Shown here piece after piece: positions 22,940-30,288 of a stretch of 43,847 nucleotides of DNA; within the stretch, counting starts at the first letter, position 1; each line of letters starts with the position of its first letter. The translations under genes and the position numbers were made by a program. Source of the DNA: an uncultured Kiritimatiellota bacterium. Lineage in GTDB: Bacteria; Verrucomicrobiota; Kiritimatiellia; RFP12; UBA1067. Where the stretch lies: the NCBI GenBank assembly GCA_934643865.1, contig CAKUCX010000024.1, forward strand, positions 1 to 43,847. Reading direction: 5' to 3'. The notes beneath the pieces are model-generated. The model ran no database searches. It worked only from the letters and a program-made list of their open reading frames with translations, and was not told where the DNA came from.

Positions 22940-23699
22940 ATGCTGCCTTCATCTGCTGGAAACTGTCCGCCGTGATGAACTGCGCGTCGAGGAAGTCGCG
23001 CACGTCCGGCTTGGTGGAGTACACGAACGCCTCGGCGGGCGCCAGCTCCACGACGTGCCCGCCCTTGAGCATGAGGATGCGGTCGGCGAAGAGGAGCGCG
23101 CCCTGGAGGTCGTGCGTGACGACGACGGAGGTGATGCCCCTCTTGCGGTTGAGCCGGCGGATGAGCCGGTTGATCGTCACGGAGGTGACGGGGTCGAGGC
23201 CCGAAGTCGGCTCGTCGTAGAGGACGATGTCCGAGCGGCGCACGATCGCGCGGGCGAGGCCCGCGCGCTTCTGCATGCCCCCCGAGATCTCGGCGGGGTA
23301 GCGGTCCGCCGCCTCGGAGAGGTCCACGGCGGCGAGCGCCTCGGCGACGCGCGAGGCGATCTCGGCGGGCGCGAGGCGCGTGCGCTCCCGGAGCGGCAGC
23401 GCGACGTTCTCGGCGACCGTGAGCCAGCCAAGGAGCGCGCCGCCCTGGAAGAGGTAGCCGAAACGCGCGCGGACGCGCTCCAGCGCGTCACCCGTCGCGG
23501 CGGAGATCTCCACGTCGTCCAGCCACACGCGGCCCGAGGTGGGCGTGAGGAGCCGCACGAGGTGCTTGAGGAGGACGGATTTGCCCGTGCCCGACGGGCC
23601 CACCACCGCGAGGATCTCGCCCTTCGCGATCTCGAAGCTGACGCCCGAGAGGACCTCGCGCCCGTCGAAGCGCTTCACGACGTTCTCGAACCGGATCAT
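22923..23699 (-). CDS. mlaF: MlaF-like ABC transporter ATPase
   Basis: A 258-residue nucleotide-binding subunit. Walker A GPSGTGKS (34-41), Q-loop LFQGGALLGWLTVAENVALPLRE, signature ISGGMQKRAGLARAIV, Walker B IVLYDEPTSGLDP and the H-loop VVTHD are all intact. The GALLGWLTVAENV and SGGMQKR variants are typical of the Mla/Ttg2 family. It energises the phospholipid transporter at the cytoplasmic face. It overlaps mlaE upstream by four bases (23696-23699) and mlaD downstream by 17, so the three form one translational unit. Confidence 0.93.
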   Translation of the reverse strand: MIRFENVVKRFDGREVLSGVSFEIAKGEILAVVGPSGTGKSVLLKHLVRLLTPTSGRVWLDDVEISAATGDALERVRARFGYLFQGGALLGWLTVAENVALPLRERTRLAPAEIASRVAEALAAVDLSEAADRYPAEISGGMQKRAGLARAIVRRSDIVLYDEPTSGLDPVTSVTINRLIRRLNRKRGITSVVVTHDLQGALLFADRILMLKGGHVVELAPAEAFVYSTKPDVRDFLDAQFITADSFQQMKAAYEKEL

Positions 23700-24526
23700 A
23701 GCGAGAACTCGATATAGAACGCGCGGGTGACCATGTACCCGAGCATGAGGATGAGGAGGAACGAGATGATCACGCTGCGCTGCGTCGCGCGCCCCACGCC
23801 CACGGCCCCGAACCGCGTCGAGAAGCCCTGGTGGCAGCTGACGGCGCCGATGACGACGCCGAAGATGCCGGCCTTCAGGAGGCCCACGAAGAGATCCTTC
23901 GTCGCCGCGATCGACATCGCGCTCGACATGTACTGCTGGAAGGCGACGTTCAGCTGGGTCTGCGCGACGAGCCCGCCTCCGACGACGCCCAGCACGCAGG
24001 CGTAGAACGCGAGGATCGGCGCCATCACGAGGAGCGCGCCCATGCGCGGCGCGGCGAGGTAGCGAACGGGCGAAATGGACATGATCTCAAGGGCCGCCAC
24101 CTCGTCGTTCACCGTCATCGTGCCGAGCTCGGCGGCCATCGCCGAGCCGACACACGCCGAGAGGCAGATGCCCGTCACGAACGGCCCCATCTCGCGCAGG
24201 AGCGTGAGCATGACGGCCGCGCCGAGGTACAGCTCCTGGTTGAAGCGCCTGAGCGCAAGCCCCACCTGGAGGCCGAGGATCATGCCCGTGAAGAGCCCGA
24301 CGACGGTGATGACGGGGAGCGTGCGGATGCCGGCGGCGTAGAGCTGGCCGAGGAACGCGGCGCGCGCGTCACGGCGCGCGAGGACGCCGGGCAGGCAGGC
24401 GAGCGACTCGACCGCGAGGCGGCCGCAGCGGCCGACGGCGGAGAACAGCTCGACGGCGCGGCGGCACAACGCCTCCCGCTTTCCGGAGGGGGCGTCCGCA
24501 TAGATGGGCTCGCGCGTAAGGGTCAT
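23696..24526 (-). CDS. mlaE: MlaE-like permease
   Basis: A 276-residue integral membrane protein of the MlaE/Ttg2B family with five to six hydrophobic helices. Family stretches are FTGMILGLQVGLALRRF, LLREMGPFVTGICLSACVGSAMAAELGTM and SPVRYLAAPRMGALLVMAPIL, plus the C-terminal FSTRFGAVGVGRATQRSVIIS. It forms the membrane core of the phospholipid transporter. The ATG at 24526 has only a weak GGAAA upstream. It starts 14 bases after the TIM-barrel gene, so the Mla genes may be read through from the GH97 promoter. Confidence 0.92.
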   Translation of the reverse strand: MTLTREPIYADAPSGKREALCRRAVELFSAVGRCGRLAVESLACLPGVLARRDARAAFLGQLYAAGIRTLPVITVVGLFTGMILGLQVGLALRRFNQELYLGAAVMLTLLREMGPFVTGICLSACVGSAMAAELGTMTVNDEVAALEIMSISPVRYLAAPRMGALLVMAPILAFYACVLGVVGGGLVAQTQLNVAFQQYMSSAMSIAATKDLFVGLLKAGIFGVVIGAVSCHQGFSTRFGAVGVGRATQRSVIISFLLILMLGYMVTRAFYIEFSL

Positions 24527-24540
24527 CGCGGGTTTCCGTG

Positions 24541-25356
24541 TCAGATGCGGGGGGCGAGGAACTTCGCGCTCGCGTCGATGTCGGCGAACGTGTCGCGGCG
24601 CGCCTCGCACTCGACGACCGCCCAGCGCGTCCCCGCCGCGCGGCAGGCGGCGAGGATGCCCGCCCAGTCGTTCCGGTCCCCCTCGCCGCCGCAGGAGAGC
24701 CCGCCGCCCGGCTTCGCGTGGATGGAGGGGACGCGCCCGGGGAGGCGCTTCAGGAGGGCGACGGGGTCTTCGCCGGCAAGCGTCGCGTGGCCCACGTCCA
24801 GTTCGAAGGAAAGTTCGTCGCGGGCGAAGAACATCTCCATCGGCGAAACGCCGCCGTACTTCGCCGTGAACTCGACCTGGTGGTTGTGGAAGCCCATCCT
24901 GATGCCGTGCGGGGCAAGCTTCCGGGCCGCCGCCGCCATGTCGTCCGCGAACTTCACCCAGGCCTCCTTCGGCTTCTTCGCGTCGCCGAACCACGGCACG
25001 AAGACGAAGTCGACGCCGAACGCCTTGCAGAACTCGACCGTCGCGTTGAACTTGTCCGGCGCGACATGGGAGAGGCTGATCGGCATGTCGACGAGCGCCA
25101 GGCCGTGGTCGTCGAGGAGGCGCCTGAGCTTCGCGCGGTCCCACTGCCAGAACGCCATCGACTGCACGCCCTCGTACCCGAGGGCGCGCATCTTCGCGAG
25201 CGCGCCGGCGGGATCCTTCTTCCAGATCTCGTTCACGCTCCACATCTGGCAGGCGAGGCGCAGCGGGCGCCCGCCGCCGCACGTCGCGCAACCGGCCGCG
25301 AAGGCGCCCGCCGCCGCGGCGAGCGCCGCCATGAAGTCTTTCCGTGTCGTCTGCAT
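24541..25356 (-). CDS. Sugar phosphate isomerase/epimerase-like TIM-barrel, exported lipoprotein
   Basis: A 271-residue xylose-isomerase-like TIM barrel (AP endonuclease 2 family). FELDVGHATLAGEDPVALL and MGFHNHQVEF hold the metal-binding Glu, Asp and His residues of the family. The N-terminus (MQTTRKDFMAALAAAAGAFAAGC) combines a twin-arginine-like TRKDF, a hydrophobic stretch and a lipobox, suggesting an exported lipoprotein. The ATG at 25356 lies one base after the transporter stop; an ATG at 25365 would add three residues and overlap it. In PVC genomes such proteins accompany sugar catabolic genes. The substrate is unknown. Confidence 0.82.
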   Translation of the reverse strand: MQTTRKDFMAALAAAAGAFAAGCATCGGGRPLRLACQMWSVNEIWKKDPAGALAKMRALGYEGVQSMAFWQWDRAKLRRLLDDHGLALVDMPISLSHVAPDKFNATVEFCKAFGVDFVFVPWFGDAKKPKEAWVKFADDMAAAARKLAPHGIRMGFHNHQVEFTAKYGGVSPMEMFFARDELSFELDVGHATLAGEDPVALLKRLPGRVPSIHAKPGGGLSCGGEGDRNDWAGILAACRAAGTRWAVVECEARRDTFADIDASAKFLAPRI

Positions 25357-25357
25357 G

Positions 25358-26542
25358 TCAGGCATCCCTTTCCCCATTCGTTTTCGTTGCGTGGACACGC
25401 GCCCGCGTCGCGAAGACGCCCAGCGCGAGCAGGTAGACAAGGCACGCGAGCAGCGTCCAGACGATGCCGGCGGGTCCGAGTGACCCCCGCAGCGCGCCGA
25501 AGGCGATCTTGACGAGCCCGCCGCCCGAGATCGCCATCACGACGAGCGCCGAGATCTCGTTCGTCCGCTCCGGGCGGTGGTTGATCGCAAGGCCCATGCA
25601 CATGCCGAACGTGTTCGCGAAGCCGAAGGAGGAGAGGAAGACGAGGACGAGGAAGACCGTCGGGTTCGGCGCGAAGAAGAGGCCCGCCGTGGCGCCGACG
25701 GCGAGGCCGACGGACCAGGGGAAGCAGCGCGCGGCGGAGATGCGCGCGAAGACGATCGACCCGGCGAAGGCGGCGAGCATCTTGGCGAGGAAGTAAACCG
25801 CAGGCCCCGTCGCCGCCTTGTCCGTCGGCAGGCGGAAGACGTCGCGCAGATACTCGGGCACGCCCACCGCGAAGCCGATGTCCGCCGCGACCGAGAAGAA
25901 CACGCCCACCACCATCGCGAGGATGTAGGGGCTCGCGAGCTGCCGCACGCAGGACGCGAAGGACGGCGGCACGGCCGCCGCCTTCTCGCGCGGGATCGGC
26001 GAGAGCGCAAGCCACGCCGCCGCCACGAACGTCAGCGCGCCGTAGACGAGGAAGAGGTACTTCCAGTTCCCCAGCCGCTCGGCGCAGAAGAGCGCCACCA
26101 CCGGCGTCGCCGCCGCGCAGAGGGCCTTGACGAACTGCCCGAGCGAAATGCGCGCCGTGAGCTTCTCCTGCGGCACGACGTTCGACATCAGGGCCGGCAG
26201 CGCCGCCTGGATCATCGTGTTGCCGATGCCGAGGAAGGCGAACGACACCGCGTAGATCCACCACCGCTCCGCCGTCGCGGCGAAGGGCAGGAACATCGCG
26301 GCGACCGTCAGGGCGAGCGAGGCGAGCACGGTGTTCTTCCGCCCGATCTTCCCGCAGAGGATCCCCGTGGGGATCGAGATGAGGAGGAACCAGACGAAGA
26401 TCATGAGCGGCAGCACCGCCGCCGCGAACGCCGAGAGGCGGCACTCCTCCTCGATGCGGATGAGCGCCGTCGAGATGATGTCGGCGAAGCCCATCACGAA
26501 GAAGCCGAAGAGAATCGGCAGAAGCACGAGCTGCCTGCGCAT
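25358..26542 (-). CDS. Major facilitator superfamily transporter, FucP-like
   Basis: A 394-residue transporter with about twelve transmembrane helices. FFVMGFADIISTAL near the N-terminus and the loop GILCGKIGRKNTVLAS between helices 2 and 3 follow the MFS pattern (G-x-x-x-D/G-x-x-G-R-K). Helix arrangement and the SFAFLGIGNTMIQAALPAL segment recall the fucose/glucose proton symporter group. It lies 12 bases after GH97 and ahead of the isomerase-like gene, so it likely imports a sugar released by GH97. Confidence 0.85.
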   Translation of the reverse strand: MRRQLVLLPILFGFFVMGFADIISTALIRIEEECRLSAFAAAVLPLMIFVWFLLISIPTGILCGKIGRKNTVLASLALTVAAMFLPFAATAERWWIYAVSFAFLGIGNTMIQAALPALMSNVVPQEKLTARISLGQFVKALCAAATPVVALFCAERLGNWKYLFLVYGALTFVAAAWLALSPIPREKAAAVPPSFASCVRQLASPYILAMVVGVFFSVAADIGFAVGVPEYLRDVFRLPTDKAATGPAVYFLAKMLAAFAGSIVFARISAARCFPWSVGLAVGATAGLFFAPNPTVFLVLVFLSSFGFANTFGMCMGLAINHRPERTNEISALVVMAISGGGLVKIAFGALRGSLGPAGIVWTLLACLVYLLALGVFATRARVHATKTNGERDA

Positions 26543-26554
26543 GGCGGAGCCTCC

Positions 26555-28552
26555 TTACCGGACCTTCGTGAAGACGACGACGAAGCCGCCCTCGGGGGCG
26601 ACCGCGAGCGTGAGGGGCGCGTCGCGCGTGACGCGCCGCGTCGATTCGGCGAGGTCGGTCGCGTCGTCCGCCGCGCGCGGACCGTCCGCGTAGACCGTCG
26701 CCTCCCACGTCGTGCCCGCCGGCAGGAAGTCGAGCGGCAGCGTGACGTCCTTCGCCGCGACGCCCAGGTAGGCCGCGTAGAAGCGCCCGTCGAACGTCTC
26801 GCGCACGACGCCGTAGTCCTCGCCGATCGCGCCCGTGAAGGGATGCGTCGCGCGCCAGACGGTCGGGAGCGCGCGCAGCGCCCCGATCCCCTTCGCGCCC
26901 CGGTAGCGCTCGGGCCAGTCGCAGAGCGTCATGAGCGGCGAGTCGTAGGCGACGCAGAGCGCGAGCGCGTGGGCGCGCGTGCCGATCTCCTCCGCCCAGA
27001 TCGGGCGGCGGTCGGTCTCGTCGCCGTAGCGGTGGCCCCTCTTGCACTGCGGCGTGAACGCCGCCGTGTGGACGTTCCCGAAGCTGCCGGGCGTGAAGTC
27101 GCCGGGGCCGAGGAGGAAGCGCGTGAACGGCAGCGTCGCGCAGTGGGCCGGCGTGATCTTGCCCGTGAACTTCGTCATCTCGTTGCCGAGGACGCCCTCG
27201 CGCGTGATCTGGTTCGGCCACGTGCGGTTCATGCCCGTCGGCTTGAACGCGCCGTGGTAGTTGACGAGCAGGCGGTGGCGGGCGGCCGCGCGGGCCGTGC
27301 TCTCGTACCACCGCACCATCCACTGGTCCTGGCGGTCGAGGAAGTCGATCTTCACGCCCTTCACGCCCCAGCGCGCGAGCTTCGCGAACGTCTCCTCCAC
27401 GCCGTTGTCCTGCAGCGCCTCCCAGTGGAGCCACACCCAGATGCCCACGCCCTTCTCCCGCGCGTGGGCGATGATGCGGTGGAGGTCGAAGCCCTTGCGG
27501 ATCTCGACCGGCACGTCCGGGCCGTGGTTCGGGCGGCGCGCCCAGCCGTACCACCCGCCGTCGATCGTGTGGTAGGGCCAGCCCATCTCGGCGGCGAAGT
27601 CCACGAGCTTGAGCGTGAAGTCGGTGGAGAGGGAGTTGTTCGAATCGACCCACCAGTCCCAGCTCGACGCGCCCGGCTTGACCCAGCTGAAGTCGAGGGA
27701 CGGATCCGGCGGCGAGTTGAGGTTCAGGATGAGGTCGTTGCGGTTGAGGAGGTCGAGGTCGGAGTCCGCGCAGACCATCACGCGCCACGGGCTCGCCGCC
27801 GGCGTCATGCGGATGACGGCGACGTCCGGCGCGCAGGCGTTGGAGTGCGGCAGCGGGGTGAGCGCCGCCTCCAGCGTCGCCGCGCCGGGCTTCTGGCCCT
27901 TCTTCGGGGCGCGGTAGTAGAGGCCGGCCCAGTTCGTGAGATCCGCCTCGCAGAGAGCGACGCGCTGCGCGCCCACGTTGACGACGGCGGGCATGCCGAC
28001 GAGTTCCTTCGCCTTGAGGTCGGCGAGCGGGCGCCTGCGGAAGTCCTCTTCCTGCGAGTTGCCCCAGCTGCGGTAGGTCGTGAACCAGCCGTCCACGCCC
28101 TCCGGGAAACGCCATTCGGTCTGCTCGCCGCGCAGTTGGAAGCCGTCGAAGCCGGCCTGCTCGGGGATGACGTAGCGGAAGGCGACACCCTCGTCGTAGG
28201 CGCGGAAGACGAGCGTGAGGAGGCGCCCGTCGGCGTCTTCGAGGTCGAGCGCCAGCTCGTTCGCGTGGTCGCGCACGGTCTCCTTCCTGTAGAGGCGCGT
28301 CGTCCAGGTCTCGTCCAGCGTCCGGCGCGCCGCCTTCTTCAGGCGGAAACCGCCCCAGGGCTTCTGGTCGATGAAATCGAGCCCCAGGCGCGAGGGCAGG
28401 ACGAGGGCGGCGCCCTTGCGCGTCGCCGACCAGGAAAGGCCCTTCTCCACCTCCACGTCCACCCGCAGCGTCCCGTCGGGCGAAACAAGCGTCTCGGCCG
28501 CGCAGAGCGCGCCGGCACAGGCCGCCGCGGCGGCGAACAGCGTTTTCTTCAC
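26555..28552 (-). CDS. Glycoside hydrolase family 97 protein
   Basis: A 665-residue secreted glycosidase with signal peptide MKKTLFAAAAACAGALCAA. The N-terminal beta-sandwich (about 20-285) is followed by a TIM barrel that opens with WWVDSNNS and runs through HTIDGGWYGW, GVKIDFLDRQDQ (about 399-410) and NYHGAFKPTGMNRTWPN (about 431-447), the latter strongly typical of GH97. A C-terminal beta domain ends the protein. The family contains inverting alpha-glucosidases (SusB) and retaining alpha-galactosidases; which applies here cannot be settled by eye. The GTG at 28552 is chosen because AAGGAG lies six bases upstream and gives a classical signal peptide; an ATG at 28567 overlaps that site. Confidence 0.88.
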   Translation of the reverse strand: MKKTLFAAAAACAGALCAAETLVSPDGTLRVDVEVEKGLSWSATRKGAALVLPSRLGLDFIDQKPWGGFRLKKAARRTLDETWTTRLYRKETVRDHANELALDLEDADGRLLTLVFRAYDEGVAFRYVIPEQAGFDGFQLRGEQTEWRFPEGVDGWFTTYRSWGNSQEEDFRRRPLADLKAKELVGMPAVVNVGAQRVALCEADLTNWAGLYYRAPKKGQKPGAATLEAALTPLPHSNACAPDVAVIRMTPAASPWRVMVCADSDLDLLNRNDLILNLNSPPDPSLDFSWVKPGASSWDWWVDSNNSLSTDFTLKLVDFAAEMGWPYHTIDGGWYGWARRPNHGPDVPVEIRKGFDLHRIIAHAREKGVGIWVWLHWEALQDNGVEETFAKLARWGVKGVKIDFLDRQDQWMVRWYESTARAAARHRLLVNYHGAFKPTGMNRTWPNQITREGVLGNEMTKFTGKITPAHCATLPFTRFLLGPGDFTPGSFGNVHTAAFTPQCKRGHRYGDETDRRPIWAEEIGTRAHALALCVAYDSPLMTLCDWPERYRGAKGIGALRALPTVWRATHPFTGAIGEDYGVVRETFDGRFYAAYLGVAAKDVTLPLDFLPAGTTWEATVYADGPRAADDATDLAESTRRVTRDAPLTLAVAPEGGFVVVFTKVR

Positions 28553-28560
28553 GGATTGCT

Positions 28561-28628
28561 CCTTCATTCTGAACAGCCCCTTCGTCCTGAAGGGCCCTTC
28601 CTTCTGAACGGCCCTTCATTCTGAACGG
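28561..28628 (-). repeat. Four 17-bp tandem repeats in the GH97 leader
   Basis: Four units of exactly 17 bases (28628-28612, 28611-28595, 28594-28578, 28577-28561), each a variant of CCGTTCAGAATGAAGGG on the minus strand. Two units carry the dyad TTCA-GAA-TGAA. Every unit ends in an AAGG purine run, and the last one supplies the AAGGAG that starts GH97. They lie between the promoter and the start codon, hence in the mRNA leader. Confidence 0.85.
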
Positions 28629-28675
28629 TCTCTTTAAGCCAATGGACGCCCGTCACACGGTTTCCATGGCGGGAG

Positions 28676-28705
28676 ATTATACCACACGCCGCAGAACCCG
28701 CGCAA
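28676..28705 (-). promoter_or_regulatory. Promoter of the GH97 operon
   Basis: TTGCGC (28705-28700) and a perfect TATAAT (28681-28676) on the minus strand, 18 bases apart. The predicted start near 28669 gives a leader of roughly 115 bases that contains the 17-bp tandem repeats. The stretch 28706-28886 shows no gene or signal. Confidence 0.7.
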
Positions 28706-28886
28706 GCGACGCGGGCGGTCTCGCTGCAGCGCGGCGAGGCCGGGCATGGCCGCATGGCGCAAGCCAGCCCGCGCACGGCGCGCCTCAATTGCAGGAACGC
28801 GCCAAACTGGGGACGCCATCATTCCAAATGCGTCAGCCCTGATTCTGGAGGGACGGACGTGGTCGCGGTCAAGGGCCCCGCGCACC

Positions 28887-29029
28887 GCGCCATGCGCCCA
28901 ATGCACTGCGCCATGCGCTCAATGTACTGCGCCGCGCCATGCTCCCAATGCGCCGCGCCATGCTCCCAATGCACTGCGCCATGCGCCCAATGCACCGCGC
29001 CATGCGCCCAATGTTCCGCACCGCGCCAT
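28887..29029. repeat. Seven-unit iteron-like array with 21-bp period
   Basis: Units anchored on GCGCCATGC (the last diverges to GCGCCATCC) begin at 28887, 28908, 28934, 28955, 28976, 28997 and 29023. Steps are 21 bases, twice enlarged to 26. Full units read GCGCCATGCGCCCAATGCAC with few changes; several contain the short dyad GCGC-CAT-GCGC. The array lies between the GH97 promoter and the 3' end of the unrecognised gene at 29050. Confidence 0.85.
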
Positions 29030-29049
29030 CCCCGCCCCGCTCCATCCCG

Positions 29050-30033
29050 TCACCCTCCCGCCCCGCCCCGTCCTCCATCCGGCAGGACAGATTTCGTCCG
29101 CACCGTAATCTCGCTCCCGCGCCGCGCCCGCCGCCCCGCCTCCGCCTCGCCCACCCGCGCCGGGTTCACCAAGGCGTCGATGCGGTCGAGGTACGCCGTC
29201 CGGTTCCTCGGTGTCTCCCGCATCACTTCGGCGTAGACCTCCCGCGCCCGCACGACCTCGTCCGAATCGCCCCGCGCCGGCGCCTCCACGAGCCGCGCCG
29301 CCGGCGCGGGGTCGCGCAGGCCCGTCACCTGCTTGAGCTTCCGCGCGGCCGCCTTGTAGGCCATCACCGTCTTGTACTTGAGGTGGAGCGCCGGGACGTT
29401 CGTCTGGAGCCACGCCTTCACGCCTCCCCGGCGGGCGACGATCTCACCGCTCTCCGCACGCACAAGGGAACTATCGACGTAGCAGGAGAGATCCTCCATC
29501 AACGAGCCGAACCTGAGAAGGCCCTCGTTCGATTCGCGGACTCTCTCCCACGCCTCCAGCAGCTGTTCCCTCGTCGGGCACGGATTCGTCGTCGTGCGCC
29601 TCTTCGCCGCGCGCCGTTCCGCCGCGAGCCGCTGCCGGCGTGCCTTCTCCCGTTCGTAGTAGGCGGAACGGAGCGACGCATGGCGGAGACGGTCGATCCT
29701 CCGCGTCGCGCCGAGGCGAAGCCAGCGCGCGAGCGTCCGCAGCAGCCAGGCGTCGCCGTCCGCGTAGGCGACGATCTCGCGGACGGACGTGCCGCGCCGC
29801 AGCCACGCGACGGCAAGCCCCTCAGACGCCTCGCAGAGGTCGCCGAAGGCGCGGCGGCGGTCCTGGATGCGTTTCCGCCGCGCCCGGGCGCGGCGTTCGC
29901 GCGCGGCCAGGATGTCGCCCAGCAGCGCCTCGTGCCGCCGATCGAAGTCAGACGAGGCGGCGGAATGAACGGACGCCGCAGGGACGCAGGGGGCGTCTGC
30001 AGGGACGACGGTCGTGGAAGGATGCTCAGGCAT
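29050..30033 (-). CDS. Unrecognised basic, helical protein
   Basis: The 327-residue product has no family I can name. Residues about 25-55 are an Arg-rich helix (ARERRARARRKRIQDRRR). A middle part, TSVREIVAYADGDAWLLRTLARWLRLG, could be a helix-turn-helix. A second charged helix (YEREKARRQRLAAERRAAKRR) follows, then GGVKAWLQTNVPALHLKYKTVMAYKAAARKLKQ, which looks like the conserved core. The make-up suggests nucleic-acid binding. The ATG at 30033 lies six bases after a good -10 box, with no Shine-Dalgarno sequence, so the mRNA is predicted leaderless. Its 3' end overlaps one arm of a 19-bp inverted repeat; the other arm is upstream of its promoter. Confidence 0.7.
   Translation of the reverse strand: MPEHPSTTVVPADAPCVPAASVHSAASSDFDRRHEALLGDILAARERRARARRKRIQDRRRAFGDLCEASEGLAVAWLRRGTSVREIVAYADGDAWLLRTLARWLRLGATRRIDRLRHASLRSAYYEREKARRQRLAAERRAAKRRTTTNPCPTREQLLEAWERVRESNEGLLRFGSLMEDLSCYVDSSLVRAESGEIVARRGGVKAWLQTNVPALHLKYKTVMAYKAAARKLKQVTGLRDPAPAARLVEAPARGDSDEVVRAREVYAEVMRETPRNRTAYLDRIDALVNPARVGEAEAGRRARRGSEITVRTKSVLPDGGRGGAGG
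29089..29107 (+). repeat. Left arm of a 19-bp inverted repeat
   Basis: AGATTTCGTCCGCACCGTA, identical over 19 bases to the complement of 30072-30090. It reads inward, like a terminal inverted repeat, but lies inside the 3' end of the gene at 29050-30033. No target-site duplication is evident. Confidence 0.85.
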
Positions 30034-30039
30034 GGCCCT

Positions 30040-30068
30040 ATGATAGCACAGGAACGGGACGATGACAA
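30040..30068 (-). promoter_or_regulatory. Promoter predicting a leaderless transcript
   Basis: TTGTCA (30068-30063) and TATCAT (30045-30040) on the minus strand, spaced 17 bases. Seven bases after the -10 box is the A of the ATG at 30033, so transcription should start at or within a base or two of the start codon. Confidence 0.65.
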
Positions 30069-30071
30069 GAC

Positions 30072-30090
30072 TACGGTGCGGACGAAATCT
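30072..30090 (-). repeat. Right arm of a 19-bp inverted repeat
   Basis: The minus strand reads AGATTTCGTCCGCACCGTA here, perfectly matching the left arm at 29089-29107, 964 bases away. This arm ends three bases upstream of the -35 box of the gene at 29050-30033, where an activator or autoregulator could bind. Confidence 0.85.
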
Positions 30091-30192
30091 TGTTTCCGTA
30101 CTCTGAACGTAACCAGAAATCCTATCCGCAGGCGTGCGGTGCTGCGGAACGGGAACGTGAACGGGAGAAGGGGCAAGGGAGGCAGTGAAAGG

Positions 30193-30288
30193 ACGGCGCG
30201 CGAAGGCGCGGGTCAGGCGACCTGCCAGCACGCGCACTGCACGGCGCGCGAGGGCGCGGGTCAGGCGACCTGCCAGCACGCGCACTGC
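30193..30288 (-). repeat. 48-bp tandem duplication of the 3' end of the OppD-like gene
   Basis: Two adjacent 48-base units (30193-30240 and 30241-30288) differ at one base. The unit at 30241-30288 carries the last codons (QCACWQVA) and the TGA (30263-30261) of the ATPase gene plus downstream bases; the other unit is a copy just past the stop, with the same codons and a second TGA. 30091-30192 shows no gene or signal. Confidence 0.88.

Noticed and set aside
28746..29236. Plus-strand open frames through the 21-bp array that would encode Cys- or His-rich repeat peptides
   Set aside because: All three frames are open because the period is a multiple of three and GC-rich; there is no ribosome binding site or plausible protein, and the reverse frames look equally good.
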